This document shows positions 1 to 10,945 of a DNA stretch of 64,000 bases, piece by piece. Each line of letters begins with the position of its first letter. The stretch's first letter is position 1. The notes under the pieces are model-generated. The model saw only the letters and a list, made by a program, of their open reading frames with translations. It was not told the origin of the DNA and did not search any database. The stretch lies in the NCBI GenBank assembly GCA_961205875.1, contig OY540814.1:14676993-14740992 (forward strand), given 5' to 3'. The stretch comes from Sialis fuliginosa. Lineage: Eukaryota; Arthropoda; Insecta; Megaloptera; Sialidae. Both the position numbers and the translations under genes were made by a program.

Positions 1-247
1 ATGCGATTGAATACTATTTTCTACGAAATTGATGGTTTTTACTTAATAAGAAATATTAATTATTAATCTTACATAATTTCTGATAAAACTGTTTTTAAAT
101 CATCATGTACGATTAGTAATAGTTTTAGAAATACAAATATACATACATATATCGTGGTGTCCACAGTACGTAATTTTTCATAAAATAGTATTATATAGCC
201 GGGGATATTATTTCATTAAATATAAAGTAATCATGCCCTTCCAATAT

Positions 248-892
248 GCTCACTTTGCCGTCCGTCCGTCCTTTTCACTCAAAACTAAATAGCTCGTAAA
301 CTATACAAGCTAAAAACTTGAAATTTTTACTGAACATGTAAAATGGTGACCTCTCTAGTAAAAGATGTACAAATTTATTGAATAAATAATTTTTCAGGGG
401 GGGGGGGGGGGCAATAAGGATCTAAAGCTAGGTAAAAAAAATATTTTTTTTATACCAAGGCATGTGGCACGTTAAAATGTATAACCAAACAAGCGGAATT
501 TGACTCTTTTTCAATTTTTTTTTCTAAATCAAAAATGGTGACTGCAGGGGGATTTTAAGCAAATCCAAAAAAAAAACAAAAAAATTGTCTACCAAGACGT
601 GTGGGATATCAAAATGTAGATCTCAATTAGTAGAATTTGATAGGTACTATTTTTTTTTAACTCAAAAATGGCGCCACCAGGGGGCTAAAAGCAGCATTTT
701 ATTTTGTCCCCTCTCTCTAACGCTGTAACTACTGGCTCAAAAATCTGAAACAAATTTGGTAACGAGGCTTTGGTGGGATTACCAACGAAAAATACTAAAG
801 TCAACAAAATAATTTTAAATTTTGGAATTATAGGGAGGGGTGTCATAGAATTTTTTATTTTTATTTTCATGTCTAGGCATGTGGGGTGTAAA
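248..892 (+). repeat. Dispersed repeat A, copy 1
   Basis: This shares long stretches with 31327..32276: 'cactttg(c/t)cgtccgtccgtcc', 'aacttgaaatttttactgaac', 'aaggcatgtggcacgttaaaa', 'ctcaaaaatggcgcc', 'actaaagtcaacaa'. Inside the repeat a motif '(g)catgtgg...tcaaaatgtaga' recurs at about 459, 597 and 875, so it has tandem sub-units. A 15-G run (397..411) occurs where the other copy has only three G. There is no coding capacity; class unknown. Confidence 0.85.
397..411 (+). repeat. Homopolymer run of 15 G
   Basis: Fifteen consecutive G in otherwise AT-rich DNA, inside repeat A. The homologous position of the second copy (near 31497) reads 'cagggttgacg', so the run expanded after the copies separated, or is an assembly artefact. 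Confidence 0.95.
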
Positions 893-1477
893 CTGTGTTG
901 TTCTGGTCATTATCTAAGCCAATGTTTCGTTACACACTACAGTGGATATCTTTAAGGGGTTTCAAAGATTACTGTGGAAATGTTAAAGCTTGTATACTTT
1001 TCTTTATTTAAATAATTATATTCATATCAAGCTCTCCTTTGTAACAAAATATAACATTCATGCTATTGATTTTTCGTATATACAACACATTACATACATA
1101 CATATATAAATACAGACTGACTAAAAAGTAAGGAACATTTATTTAAGAAACTAGCTTGTTAAATATTAGGTGCTGTTCATTAACTACGTACGTAGAAATA
1201 AAAGTAAAAAAGGGTAGAGGGGAGCGTGATAATGTGAGAAAATATTAGTAGGGGGTTTACAAGACTGTGACGAGTGGGGAGGAGAAAAAAAATGTTAAAA
1301 GTTTTTATTGTGTGACTATGATAATTTACATGGAAATAAGGAGAATAAGGAAGTATGGCAGTTAAAAATATCAGCTAATAAATGTGTGCAGAAAATACTA
1401 TTTCATAATGTTTACACTTTTATAATTTCTTTTTAGTCACCCTGTACATGTTTATGTACGTACATTGCCCCCCAATT
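893..1477. other. AT-rich intronic DNA, possible repeat fragment
   Basis: No gene is seen. Around 1180..1345 a purine-rich block begins 'ttcattaactacgtacgtag', resembling the 'attacgtaa' plus G-rich repeat fragments seen near 39565..39720 and 41090..41165, but the match is too weak to define boundaries. Confidence 0.4.
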
Positions 1478-1795
1478 GAGTACAGTTGTGATACTCCTGC
1501 CATAAAGTTAACAGAGCCCATACCGAATACACAAACAAGGGCGACACATAGTGGCTTAAAGTGTGCACTGGAGGCGCACAGATAGTGGAGTATCCTCTTC
1601 AGAACCTACCATAAGGGAAGTAGCTCGACCCCAGCACAACGGAAGACACCCCCACTCCATCCACAACATCACTTCCGCCTCGCCACCCTGTTTTTAGTTC
1701 TGTCACACTGGCTTACTTGCCTTCGCCATGTTTTAACAATGCCATTGTTATTTGTAAAATAAAGGTGCCTTGCACGAAATTCTGAATTGATTCAA
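1478..1795 (+). mobile_element. GC-rich block with poly(A) signal; candidate solo LTR
   Basis: About 300 bp of clearly higher GC than its surroundings, with no long open frame. It contains 'tgtgatactcctgcc' near its left end and an AATAAA (1758..1763) followed by 'ggtgccttgcac' near its right end, the layout of a retrotransposon LTR (U3, R with polyadenylation signal, U5). I could not define matching target duplications or a second LTR in the window, so a 5' or 3' UTR or conserved non-coding DNA remains possible. Confidence 0.3.
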
Positions 1796-1799
1796 CTTC

Positions 1800-4253
1800 T
1801 GCTGATGATGAAGAACATAAATTCAATATTTGTATTACAAAGTGTGTGTATTATTTCGCTGCTATACTTTCTCTGTGTTATGTTAATATGAACTTCGTTT
1901 AAAATGTTCTTTTTTGAAATGAAGTATGAAGTCGGCCGTTGTGTGAAAGGAAACGTTTATATGTAAAGAAAATCTTGACTTCAATTAGAGTTGTATAAAT
2001 ATACCTAATTTATATTGGTGTTTATTAATAAAAATCAAATCATCGTACATATGTGTGGGTTTAGTAAATTTTACCTGATACATAGGGTTCGCCAATAGCA
2101 TTTACTTTACTGCGTTTATTTTGGCGGACTCCATATAACTATTTCTTCTGGAATGAAACATGTTTCCTTTATGCATCCAATTTTTACAACTGTTAGTTTC
2201 GAAGTTACAGGTTTGAAAATTATTTCTTCTAAATTTTGCACACCACTTTTGGCGAGTACACAATTATTTAAGGTATTATATATTTTTGAAATCAGTTCAA
2301 CAAAATCAAAAATATTTACATTGTTCATACAGAACTTACAGATTTATATATAAGTATTAAAAAAAACATTTTTTTATATTCCCAACTTTATACCAGCTAC
2401 AAAATACATAAATTAACATGTTTTGCGCAACTACAAACAACTATTAACAAGTTAAAAGAGAACGCAGACTTACAAAAACTTAATAAACAAGAAACCAAAG
2501 TTGTAATTAATTTTTTTTCTCTTCAAATCCAAATGAAAAATTAATTTACGATCATCATTTTGCAGCATCACGTACACAAAAACTCAATTTAAACTTATTC
2601 CGATGCATTTCCTACATTAATCATGTACAATATATACTCAAAACCTCATCTCATTTCAATCTATGAATAAAGGTCTTTATCAAAATATAACAAAGTTGAA
2701 TCAAAACAAACTCTTGAGAAGTTCCTTTTCATCGGATTGTCAAACGTCATCTTTTTATAAACAAAGCAGAACTAAATGTTGAAGAGAGCGACATAATTAA
2801 TCAAGTTCTTTCTCCAAATGATAGATGGTGTGAAGATTAAGTGCATTAAGTCGGCAACGAGGGTATAGCATTCCGTTTAACCCCCTCTCCCCGAATAAAA
2901 CGTGCATTGATAGCACCATCCTTTTCATCAAAGATGCGGATGATACCAGCACTAAATTTCAAACAGTAATTTTTAAAGAAATAATATTTAGATATTAATT
3001 ATAAAAGTGATCCGTTGATTAAACATTTATTGTTTATCAGTTTTTGTAAAGAATATCAGAGATATCAGAGGTGGGATTATTTAAAATTATAATAGTATAC
3101 ATTCAGTAAATAGTGACGCATTTGGGGTTTTGTAAGAAGGAAATTATTTGGTATAGGTTGTGTTAAATACCTAAAGATATCATTTATAAATCGTGACGTG
3201 GGAAATAACGAAACAAGAGTGGCGGTTGTATCGAACAATTTCTAGTATCACAGTTCAGATTTCTGTCTCATTGAACGTTTTGAGATTAATTGTTTTTGTA
3301 TTTTGGGATCGTAATTGAGAGGAGGGGGAAGTTTTATTTAGTATTGTTTTTACTTTTTTATACATACATGAAATGTACTGTATAATAAAGTATAGTGATC
3401 ATGAAAAAAATCGAACTCGAGATTTTAACGGAACTACAGGTTTCAAGGGTCCCTGAATCACGTACGACCATTATCTTAATGAATTTTCGAATTTTTGAAA
3501 CGGTGCGCAGTAGAAAAAAATGTTTTGGATTAAAGTTGTAGAAAATACTCTTATATATCTTTTATAAATTGACCAAAAATTAATAATTTTGAAAATCAAA
3601 AAAAATTTTTTTTTCGAAAACTATCAATTTTTGGAAGTTAATATGTGGTTAGGTTGAATGTTAAATAGAATGTGACTTCCAAAAAAATAATCAGCCAAAT
3701 CCATGTAAAGGCATGTTTTGCATGCTTACCAGGCTATAGCCTTTATAGTTTTTATTAGTTATTTTTTTTTCGCTGTATCTCGTTTAAGTTTAAGAGGATT
3801 AGTGTATATATTTAATTGAAATCAATAAATAAAATATGTAGTACTGTTGAGTTAACGAATTAGATTAAAGTGTGCTGATATTTGTGAAGGAAAAAAATGG
3901 ATTTAAAAATAATCAACAATTCATTTTCCAACATAATAAATATTGGAGCCAATTATAAACGAACAAATATATTTTTAAATAGCATTTTCAGAATAATTGT
4001 TAAACTTTTAAAAGTATTTTTACGATTTCTGTAGTCGGTGTAGTTTTAATTTACTTCACAATTTTATTTGGATTTAATAATAGCTAATTATTTTTTTCTG
4101 GAGGATTAAATATTATTTTAGTTATATTATTTATTAACAGATGGCTTCGTAGGTTCTTAAGAAATTTTCACAGCTAGTTACAAATGGAAACACTTTTTTT
4201 TATCACTCAAACTGTTTTTATGATTTGATTTATTATTTGATGTCCAATATACT
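1800..4253. other. AT-rich intronic DNA without recognised genes
   Basis: Open frames here are short and unrecognised. A block near 3400..3740 ('cgaactcgagattttaacgg', 'acaggtttcaagggtccctg') has the texture of an old dispersed repeat, but no second copy is visible in the window. Confidence 0.4.
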
Positions 4254-4528
4254 TACACGGAAATAATATACTGTAAGAATTACAGGTTTTCCTGTCTATC
4301 CCGGATAGTAAGCAAAAACATATATTTTATAGTCTGAAACTGTAATAGTAGAATTTTAGGCTGTAATGTTTGCAGTTTATTCATTAATTTATATTGAGTA
4401 TTGGATTACATTACAGTCTAAAATTATATTAATACAGATTCAGACAGTAAAATATTATTATGTTTTTGCTTACTATCCAAGATAGACAAGAAAAACTGTA
4501 ATTCTTACAGTATATTTTTTTCCGTGTA
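4254..4528. mobile_element. Foldback MITE, 275 bp
   Basis: The two ends are extended inverted repeats. The left end begins 'tacacggaa' and continues 'atatactgtaagaattacag', then 'gtctatc(c)cggatagtaagcaaaaacata'. The right end reads the complement: 'tatgtttttgcttactatcc', 'gtaattcttacagtata', 'ccgtgta'. Arms of roughly 70 bp or more flank a short AT-rich centre that also has internal complementarity ('agtctgaaactgtaat' against 'attacagtctaaaatt'). No coding capacity. Superfamily unassigned. Confidence 0.85.
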
Positions 4529-4558
4529 CAAATATAATTATATTTTATAAGTAGGATT

Positions 4559-4715
4559 TTGTCGCGGCTTCGCCCGCAATATTTTCGAAATAAAATAAAA
4601 TTTTCCTAAACAAGGGCCAGTCTTAATTTCAATATCAAAACTAATTCTAATTCTTTAGGCTTTGTAACAGTGAAAATTAGTACATTTTCAGTAGTTTATT
4701 TGACTGAAAAAATAT
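4559..4715 (+). repeat. Interspersed repeat fragment ('cgcggcttcgcccgc' type)
   Basis: It starts 'gtcgcggcttcgcccgcaa' and later reads 'aggctttgtaacagtgaaaa' and 'cagtagttta'. The same order of motifs recurs at 49438..49774 and, in part, at 26068..26155 and 37183..37291. This looks like a SINE or LINE-3'-end family; I recall the same motif from lepidopteran genomes. Confidence 0.55.
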
Positions 4716-5689
4716 CGTTTTTTCGTTCGATTGTAAAATTTGGTATATGTCGGTTTTAGTTTTCCACATATTAAAAAAATTATCTTTTACCTTTTATAAA
4801 CCACATTAGAATTATATTTTCCAATATGTATGATATTTATTATTTATAGATATATAAAAATCGCCTCGTTACAAACCAACTGGTCACCAGTAGTCCGCAC
4901 AGACCACAGGTTGTTCTAAAGCCAGAAAAGCCACAAAAACAAACTTATTTTACATAGTTTGTATAGTTTTTGTTTACATAATTAACCACATAGTAAATGC
5001 ATTCAACAGAGAAGACATGTAGTAATTAAATTTAGGTGATACATTCCTTTTGCGGCGCATAAACATTCATTGGACAAAGGCGACAACTAGTGTTTCTAGG
5101 GTGGAGGCAAATTTAATTATACATGCCAAATAACATATTTAGAACGGATGTATATTGTATATATGTATAATTAAGTCACACAAATTATATTTGTAGGTAC
5201 AATTTATATTTTATTTAGCCTATCAATTTGCTTAATTATAGTATTACTGTACTTATAAAACTTTAGATATTAATATTACAAAAAATTCATTTTGTGGGTC
5301 ATGATATATTAATATGATCCATATATATATTTTAAATAAAAAAATTATTCCTTAACACAGTAATGATTTTATAGTAATAAATATAATGTAACAAATCAGA
5401 AGATCGATTTTATAGTTAGAAATGATACCAGGGTAGAATGATAAAAAAATATTATGTAACTATTATATTTCGTTCTCTTTAAGTGATCTACACAGAATTT
5501 CATACTCCATAAACCTGGGAGCTACTTTAGAGATTGAATGAAAAAATTGATAAGAATGGATGATAAAAAAACATTATAATATATTATATTTTTTTATTCA
5601 ATTATTTTTATTAAAGATGATAATATTCTCCACAACTTTTCTATGAAACATTTTTTTAAATAGGAGGTTTTCTTTCATGAAAAAAATGT

Positions 5690-6190
5690 CTTGTCTTAAG
5701 ACTGACAGACAGACTCATATATATTATATGAAAATTGTCAGAATGGCTTTAGGGTCGATTCAGACTATCGAGCCGGTCTCGGTCCGGTATCGATCCAATC
5801 AGATCTTATGATATTTACATTAACGAGTCGGTTTCGGTTCAAGCAAATCTTATGGTATTCACATTATCGCGCAAGTCTAGATCACGCTTTACTTGGATGA
5901 TCAGTACTAGAATGATCGAATACGAACTATGAAGTTCCTATTCACACTATGGGTACAATACATGCCAGGTTCGGTTAATATATTCGTATTATATAAAAAA
6001 TATTCTTTGCACTATGTTGTATCGGAGCGAGATTGGACCGTGATTTAATCGATACCAAGTGTGAATGATTTCATTGTTTACTGTTTATTTATATTTGATT
6101 GAAGCGAGACCGGCTCGATATTCTGGATCGACCTTTAGATCAACTGACAGACTCATATATATGTACATCATGGCGAAAATAGAATGGGTT
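5690..6190 (+). repeat. Two partial copies of a 'gacagacagac...gtcagaatgg' repeat flanking a MITE
   Basis: On the left of the MITE at 5752..6134 is 'actgacagacagactcatat' ending 'gtcagaatggctttag'. On the right is 'aactgacagactcatatata' ending 'tagaatgggtttaggg'. The two are direct relatives, and related text occurs at 38360..38410 and 39300..39360. The MITE therefore sits between, or within, two tandem copies of an older repeat. Confidence 0.5.
5752..6134. mobile_element. PIF/Harbinger-like MITE, 383 bp, TTA target duplication
   Basis: The terminal inverted repeats (5752..5781 and 6105..6134) begin GGGTCGATTCAGA on the left and AGGTCGATCCAGA when the right end is complemented. They match at about 27 of 30 positions, continuing ATCGAGCCGGTCTCG. 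TTA flanks both sides (5749..5751, 6135..6137). A 3-bp TTA duplication and GG(T)C-type ends are typical of PIF/Harbinger MITEs. The interior carries repeated 'cggt(c/t)tcgg'-like text and no coding frame. Confidence 0.75.
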
Positions 6191-9100
6191 TAGGGAAAGT
6201 CAAAGTAAAAATTCTCAAGCATATAATATTATACAAACACACAAAAAATGAAACAAAAAAAGGTGCACAGTAATTTTGTTAATGATTATTTACAGAACGT
6301 TTTTTTAGATACAGAATTTATATAAAAAAACGTACATAAATTCAATTAAGGACTAACTGATTTAATATTTGCTGAATAAATAAAAAAAAATACTGTGTAT
6401 AATTTTTATCGAAAAAAAACGAAATTAACGACGAATTTCTTTGTTTGACGTAACAGAATTTATGGTCGTTACTGGAGAAAGAAGAGAATTAACGGAGAAA
6501 GAAGTAGTGATTAAAGGGGAAGAAAAATGAACATGTAACTAAACTTGTGAAGAATAGTATTTTCGACGTATCTGTCATGATCAATCTCAGAGTAGCCGAA
6601 CTTTTCGTTTCCGTATTGTTGGCAATGCGGTAAAGAGTGACTGAGATAACGCTAGTGGGAAAAGACTGGGTCAAATACAGTGGCGTCTCGTCAAGATAGA
6701 TAAAAATAATTTGTTATATATTTTTTAAAACTTGCAGAATATATATTTCTTTTCAATTAGTTATCATTATTTAAAAAATAAGCTGATAATATTTTGCATG
6801 TTAACATATTTTTTATAAAAAATATGTGTAATTTTAATACTAATTGACCCCATATTTTTTTATAACAAGTGAATTTTTTTAGATAAAATTGTTTTTTCAT
6901 GGTTCTAATTAAAAATCTAGGAAAATAGATACGTTTATTCATCATACTAATGCGTTGTTTTCATTTTTAATAGAAATACACCCTTAAAATTTCACGTTTC
7001 AACTACTTAGGATTTCTTTATTTAAAACTCATAGTAAGCATTTGACATGTTGTCCAACCTATGTACCTACCCTGTTCTAACACAAGAAATAAAAGAATAA
7101 TCAATGATGGTAAATGTTGTATATATTTGTAAGTATATAACTTTATTTGTGGATAACTAGGTTATAAATATTCTATATCCATTATCCATGCATATTCATT
7201 GCAAGTAAGTACATAAAAATAAATGCAGAATAGTATCGAATTCTGTAACACTGATTGTTCGTGTTACCCTGTTCGCGTCTCCCTGTTAGAGTTCCCTGAT
7301 AAGATGCCACTGGTATTTCTGCCCCGGGATGAGCTCGAAGAAAGCATTTGATTGAATTATTGTTGCAGAAATTGGATTTGCCGTGGTTTAAGTGAGCGAA
7401 CATCTGTTTGCCTGATTTATAAATTTAATTGCAACTTTAATTTCAAAATGTACTTTATTAGTATTTTAAATTTTTTTGGTAAAGTCTAATTGCTCTAACT
7501 TTACTAGAGTTTCGAAAGATATTTATTTTACTGAAATATTCAAAAACCTTTAGAACAAAGGGAGTATTTTACTCTTATTAAAAAATAGATTTGTAATTTA
7601 AAATAATATAATTATTATTTATAAAATATATGTAATTATTATGTACTGACATGCAATATTTGTTCATTATACAATATTATATTAATAAAATATGAAAAGT
7701 TAAAATTTTCAAATTGTTCACGAGATATGGCCTGTAGAAGTTTTATTTTAAAACTTGAGAGAAAAATGGCTGTTATTTTTGAACCAGTATAGTTGGAATT
7801 CTATTTTGTTAAAATTTTTGGAATTAACGTGTTAAAATCTATATACCGACATACTATACATAATACTTTAAAATATGACAATATATTTCTCCAAAGCATA
7901 ATTTTAAATTCTGGGTGGTCAAAATTGCTAATTTTAGATTATTTTGCCTGTTTTTAAAAGATGATTTCTCCTATTAATTTGTATATAAAATATCGAACGT
8001 GAAACGAAACGGGTTTTCTTAATGTTAGTAGTCAGAAAAGGAATTAATAAAAAATAAATATATCTGACATTAAATATTGCTGTACTACAATGCCATTATC
8101 ACCAAGATTCCATTTTATACGAAAAATCCAATATGAAGTCGTAATAGCTTTGTTCTTCTGAAATATATTTGTAATAAAAGCTGTATTGAGAAGGAACGGA
8201 ATTCTACACAAATAAAAAGGTACTTTTTTATCAATAAAGGTATAGTATTGCACAACGTTGACACGTTTCAAGTTGCAAGTATTTGGAATAAATTCAGTAT
8301 TTTTAACAATACTTCCCAATCAAATATATGAAATTTCTTTTTTTGTTAATAAAATGAAATTTACTAAAGAAGTTAATCTAAACACCTATTTTTTGCGAGG
8401 ATCCAAATGGATACGAATTGTTGGTGAATTTAACAGTCCTTATAATATTCTTTTTAAGGTGTACATCAATCACCACTGCTTATGAATGACTTAGGGTAAT
8501 GTATTTATTTTTAACTTCAAATCCGGTTAAATAGGAATCGACAGAAATTAGAAAATATGATATATATTTCGAATTTTTTACTCATTTAACAATCCTTCTA
8601 TCTTCAGTAATAAAAATGATAGCAATGGTGGGTATCCTATATAATAATAATACTAATTATCCATCACCAAACTAACTTATTAAAAATAATACTGTTCGTA
8701 AAATTTGACCAGGTTATTAGTATTCTTTGGAGTATCAAATCAGGAAGAAATCAGTAACCGGATAGCGTTCTCGTAGAAGAATACTCGGACTTCTTTGCGA
8801 GAACCACAGCTGTACCAGGCGTTGATGAATTGTCTACGAGAAATCATGCATATTGAACAATCAAATTATAGCAAAATGTATACACGTCGGATTGCTTGTT
8901 TCGTATTTATGATATCAATGATATATGCTCTGTGTTTCTCTGGAAATAGAATGTAATGTATGGTCTAAAATATGTGCTTCAGGTCAGAATCGCAAATATT
9001 AAGACAAACATCATCGGTTATCTTTTTCTAGGGTAGAGCTTATATAATTACATCATTTTAAATAAAAACACAAATATACGTCCATTTTATTAATTAATTT

Positions 9101-9193
9101 TGTATCAAGTTTAATATATTTGATGATGATGAGATGCATTTCTTGTCGGCTGGATTTTAATCGCACAAATACATATACATATATATATATATA
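6191..9193. other. AT-rich intronic DNA without recognised genes
   Basis: No supported gene. At 6678 'cagtggcgtctcg' resembles a hAT-type terminus. At 7240..7400 there is a GC-richer patch without a recognisable product. At 8767..8806 an imperfect hairpin pairs 'gttctcg(tag)aag' with 'cttc...gcgagaac'. A 91-codon minus frame at 8044..8319 starts at TTG, directly after a stop, and matches nothing I know. Confidence 0.4.
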
Positions 9194-10317
9194 TTAGACT
9201 GGTTCAAAAAAAGTGACTATTTTTTTTTTTTCGAAACAATTCCATTTATACCTTCGAGGAGGTGTAGAAAGATGCCTGTTAAAAGGAGAGCTCTTAATAT
9301 TAATATTTAGAGGTCGCTCATCACAGATTTCTATTTCCCATTGAAATAACATTGGAAAAAATTTTTTTGAACTTTGGAATTTTATATTTCGGTCTAGAAG
9401 CAAAGTGCCGGATGAGCGATACATATTTTTATAGAAAATTAGTTACTCTACAAAAAAGGTTTCTTATCATTTTTCGACAAATTCACTCCTTCAAAAGTTA
9501 TTCAAGGTTAAAGTTTAATTTAGAGTAAATTTAAGTTTTTTTTCTTGATTTCTGACAAAATGTTAAAACTTATCACTTAAAATCATAAAATCATTCATGA
9601 AAATTTTATGAATGATTATCTAGGGAAAACTTTGAAATAATCATCCGTACTTTTTGATAAAAATTTACACGCTTTCAATTGGAGAAAATATTGTTTTATA
9701 AAGTAATGTTAAACGAAATATTTATGTAGAAATAAATTTTTATATATTGATGGATTTTAAGCAGTATTTCTTTTAAGATTGGCATTTTTTTATCGACATC
9801 TTTGTATTTATTCATCTATTTTTTGAAGGAAATCTAGAACGTGAAACGATTAACTTCACAAATCTAGAATTTTTAAATGGCCCTACTTTTCCCTAGATAA
9901 TCATTCATAAAATTTTCATGAATGATTTTATGATTTTAAGTGATAAGTTTTAACATTTTGTCAGAAATCAAGAAAAAAAACTTAAATTTACTCTAAATTA
10001 AACTTTAACCTTGAATAACTTTTGAAGGAGTGAATTTGTCGAAAAATGATAAGAAACCTTTTTTGTAGAGCAACTAATTTTCTATAAAAATATGTATCGC
10101 TCATCCGGCACTTTGCTTCTAGACCGAAATATAAAATTCCAAAGTTCAAAAAATTTTTTTCCAATGTTATTTCAATGGGAAATAGAAATCTGTGATGAGC
10201 GACCTCTAAATATTAATATTAAGAGCTCTCCTTTTAACAGGCATCTTTCTACACCTCCTCGAAGGTATAAATGGAATTGTTTCGAAAAAAAAAAAATAGT
10301 CACTTTTTTTGAACCAG

Positions 10318-10322
<5 letters not shown>
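9194..10322. mobile_element. Long foldback element, 1.13 kb, two 436-bp inverted arms
   Basis: The left arm (9194..9629) and right arm (9887..10322) are near-perfect reverse complements. The ends read 'ttagactggttcaaaaaaag' and its complement, and the inner edges 'tagggaaaa' and 'ttttccctag'. I can spot only a few differences, for example an A/T swap near 9360 and an a/g change near 9445. The spacer is 257 bp and non-coding. Both ends abut TA microsatellites, so a TA target site is likely but the duplication cannot be measured. The arms produce two mirror 76-codon frames, which are a by-product of the palindrome. This is a MITE or foldback of Tc1/mariner-like target preference; superfamily is inferred only. 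Confidence 0.9.

Positions 10323-10382
<60 letters not shown>
10321..10382 (+). repeat. (TA)n microsatellite, about 31 units
   Basis: An uninterrupted TA dinucleotide tract directly abuts the right end of the foldback element. A shorter TA tract (about 9177..9194) abuts its left end, so the element probably inserted into a TA microsatellite. Confidence 0.95.
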
Positions 10383-10384
<2 letters not shown>

Positions 10385-10635
10385 TACTATAAACGATGAA
10401 TACTTCCTTATCTAGCAAATGAGTTTCAAAATATGTGTTTATATGGTGCATGAAGAAATGATTTAAATATTATAATAATCAAATGGGAGGAGCCTAATAA
10501 GTTTGCGATACGCGAATTTTAATGAAAACTGGATGAGCACTTCTGTATTTCATTGTACATTTATTGCATTTTATTTGTGTTATTCAGAAAACAGAGTTAT
10601 TAAATACACGTGTAACTAAAATTCATTTTTACAAG

Positions 10636-10945
10636 TCTTGAGGCTTCGGCAGTGATATTTATATGGACCTTGGCTTTTGGGTGTAAAATGCATTTTTTTA
10701 TAATATTTTTTTTTTAATAATAAACGACAACTTTTATTTTTGTTTTAAGGATCTGATTAATAAAAGAGTTTTGCATCTTGGTTGAAATTTTTTGATAGTT
10801 CAAAGTGTTTTAATAAAAAGTATACTTTTTGTGAAAGCATGACTTATGAAACTTGGGGGATCATAAGGAATACTTTGGTGAATGTTTTATCCAAATCGGC
10901 GCAGTAATTTCAGTGATAAGCGGATAAGGACATTAATATTATAAA
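10636..10945 (+). repeat. Interspersed repeat, SINE/LINE-3'-end-like
   Basis: It begins 'ttgaggcttcggcagtgata' and 'atggaccttggcttttgggt' and ends 'tgggggatcataaggaa...atccaaatcggcgcagtaat'. The head recurs at 22366..22425 and the tail at 44120..44215. The phrase 'atccaaatcgg(t)tcagta' is typical of tails of insect retroposon families. No coding frame. Confidence 0.6.

Noticed and set aside
8044..8319. 91-codon minus frame that looks protein-like
   Set aside because: It starts at TTG directly after a TGA, is not recognised, and no neighbouring exon-like signal supports it.
9194..10322. Two 76-codon frames with almost the same protein on opposite strands
   Set aside because: They are a by-product of the inverted arms of the foldback element.
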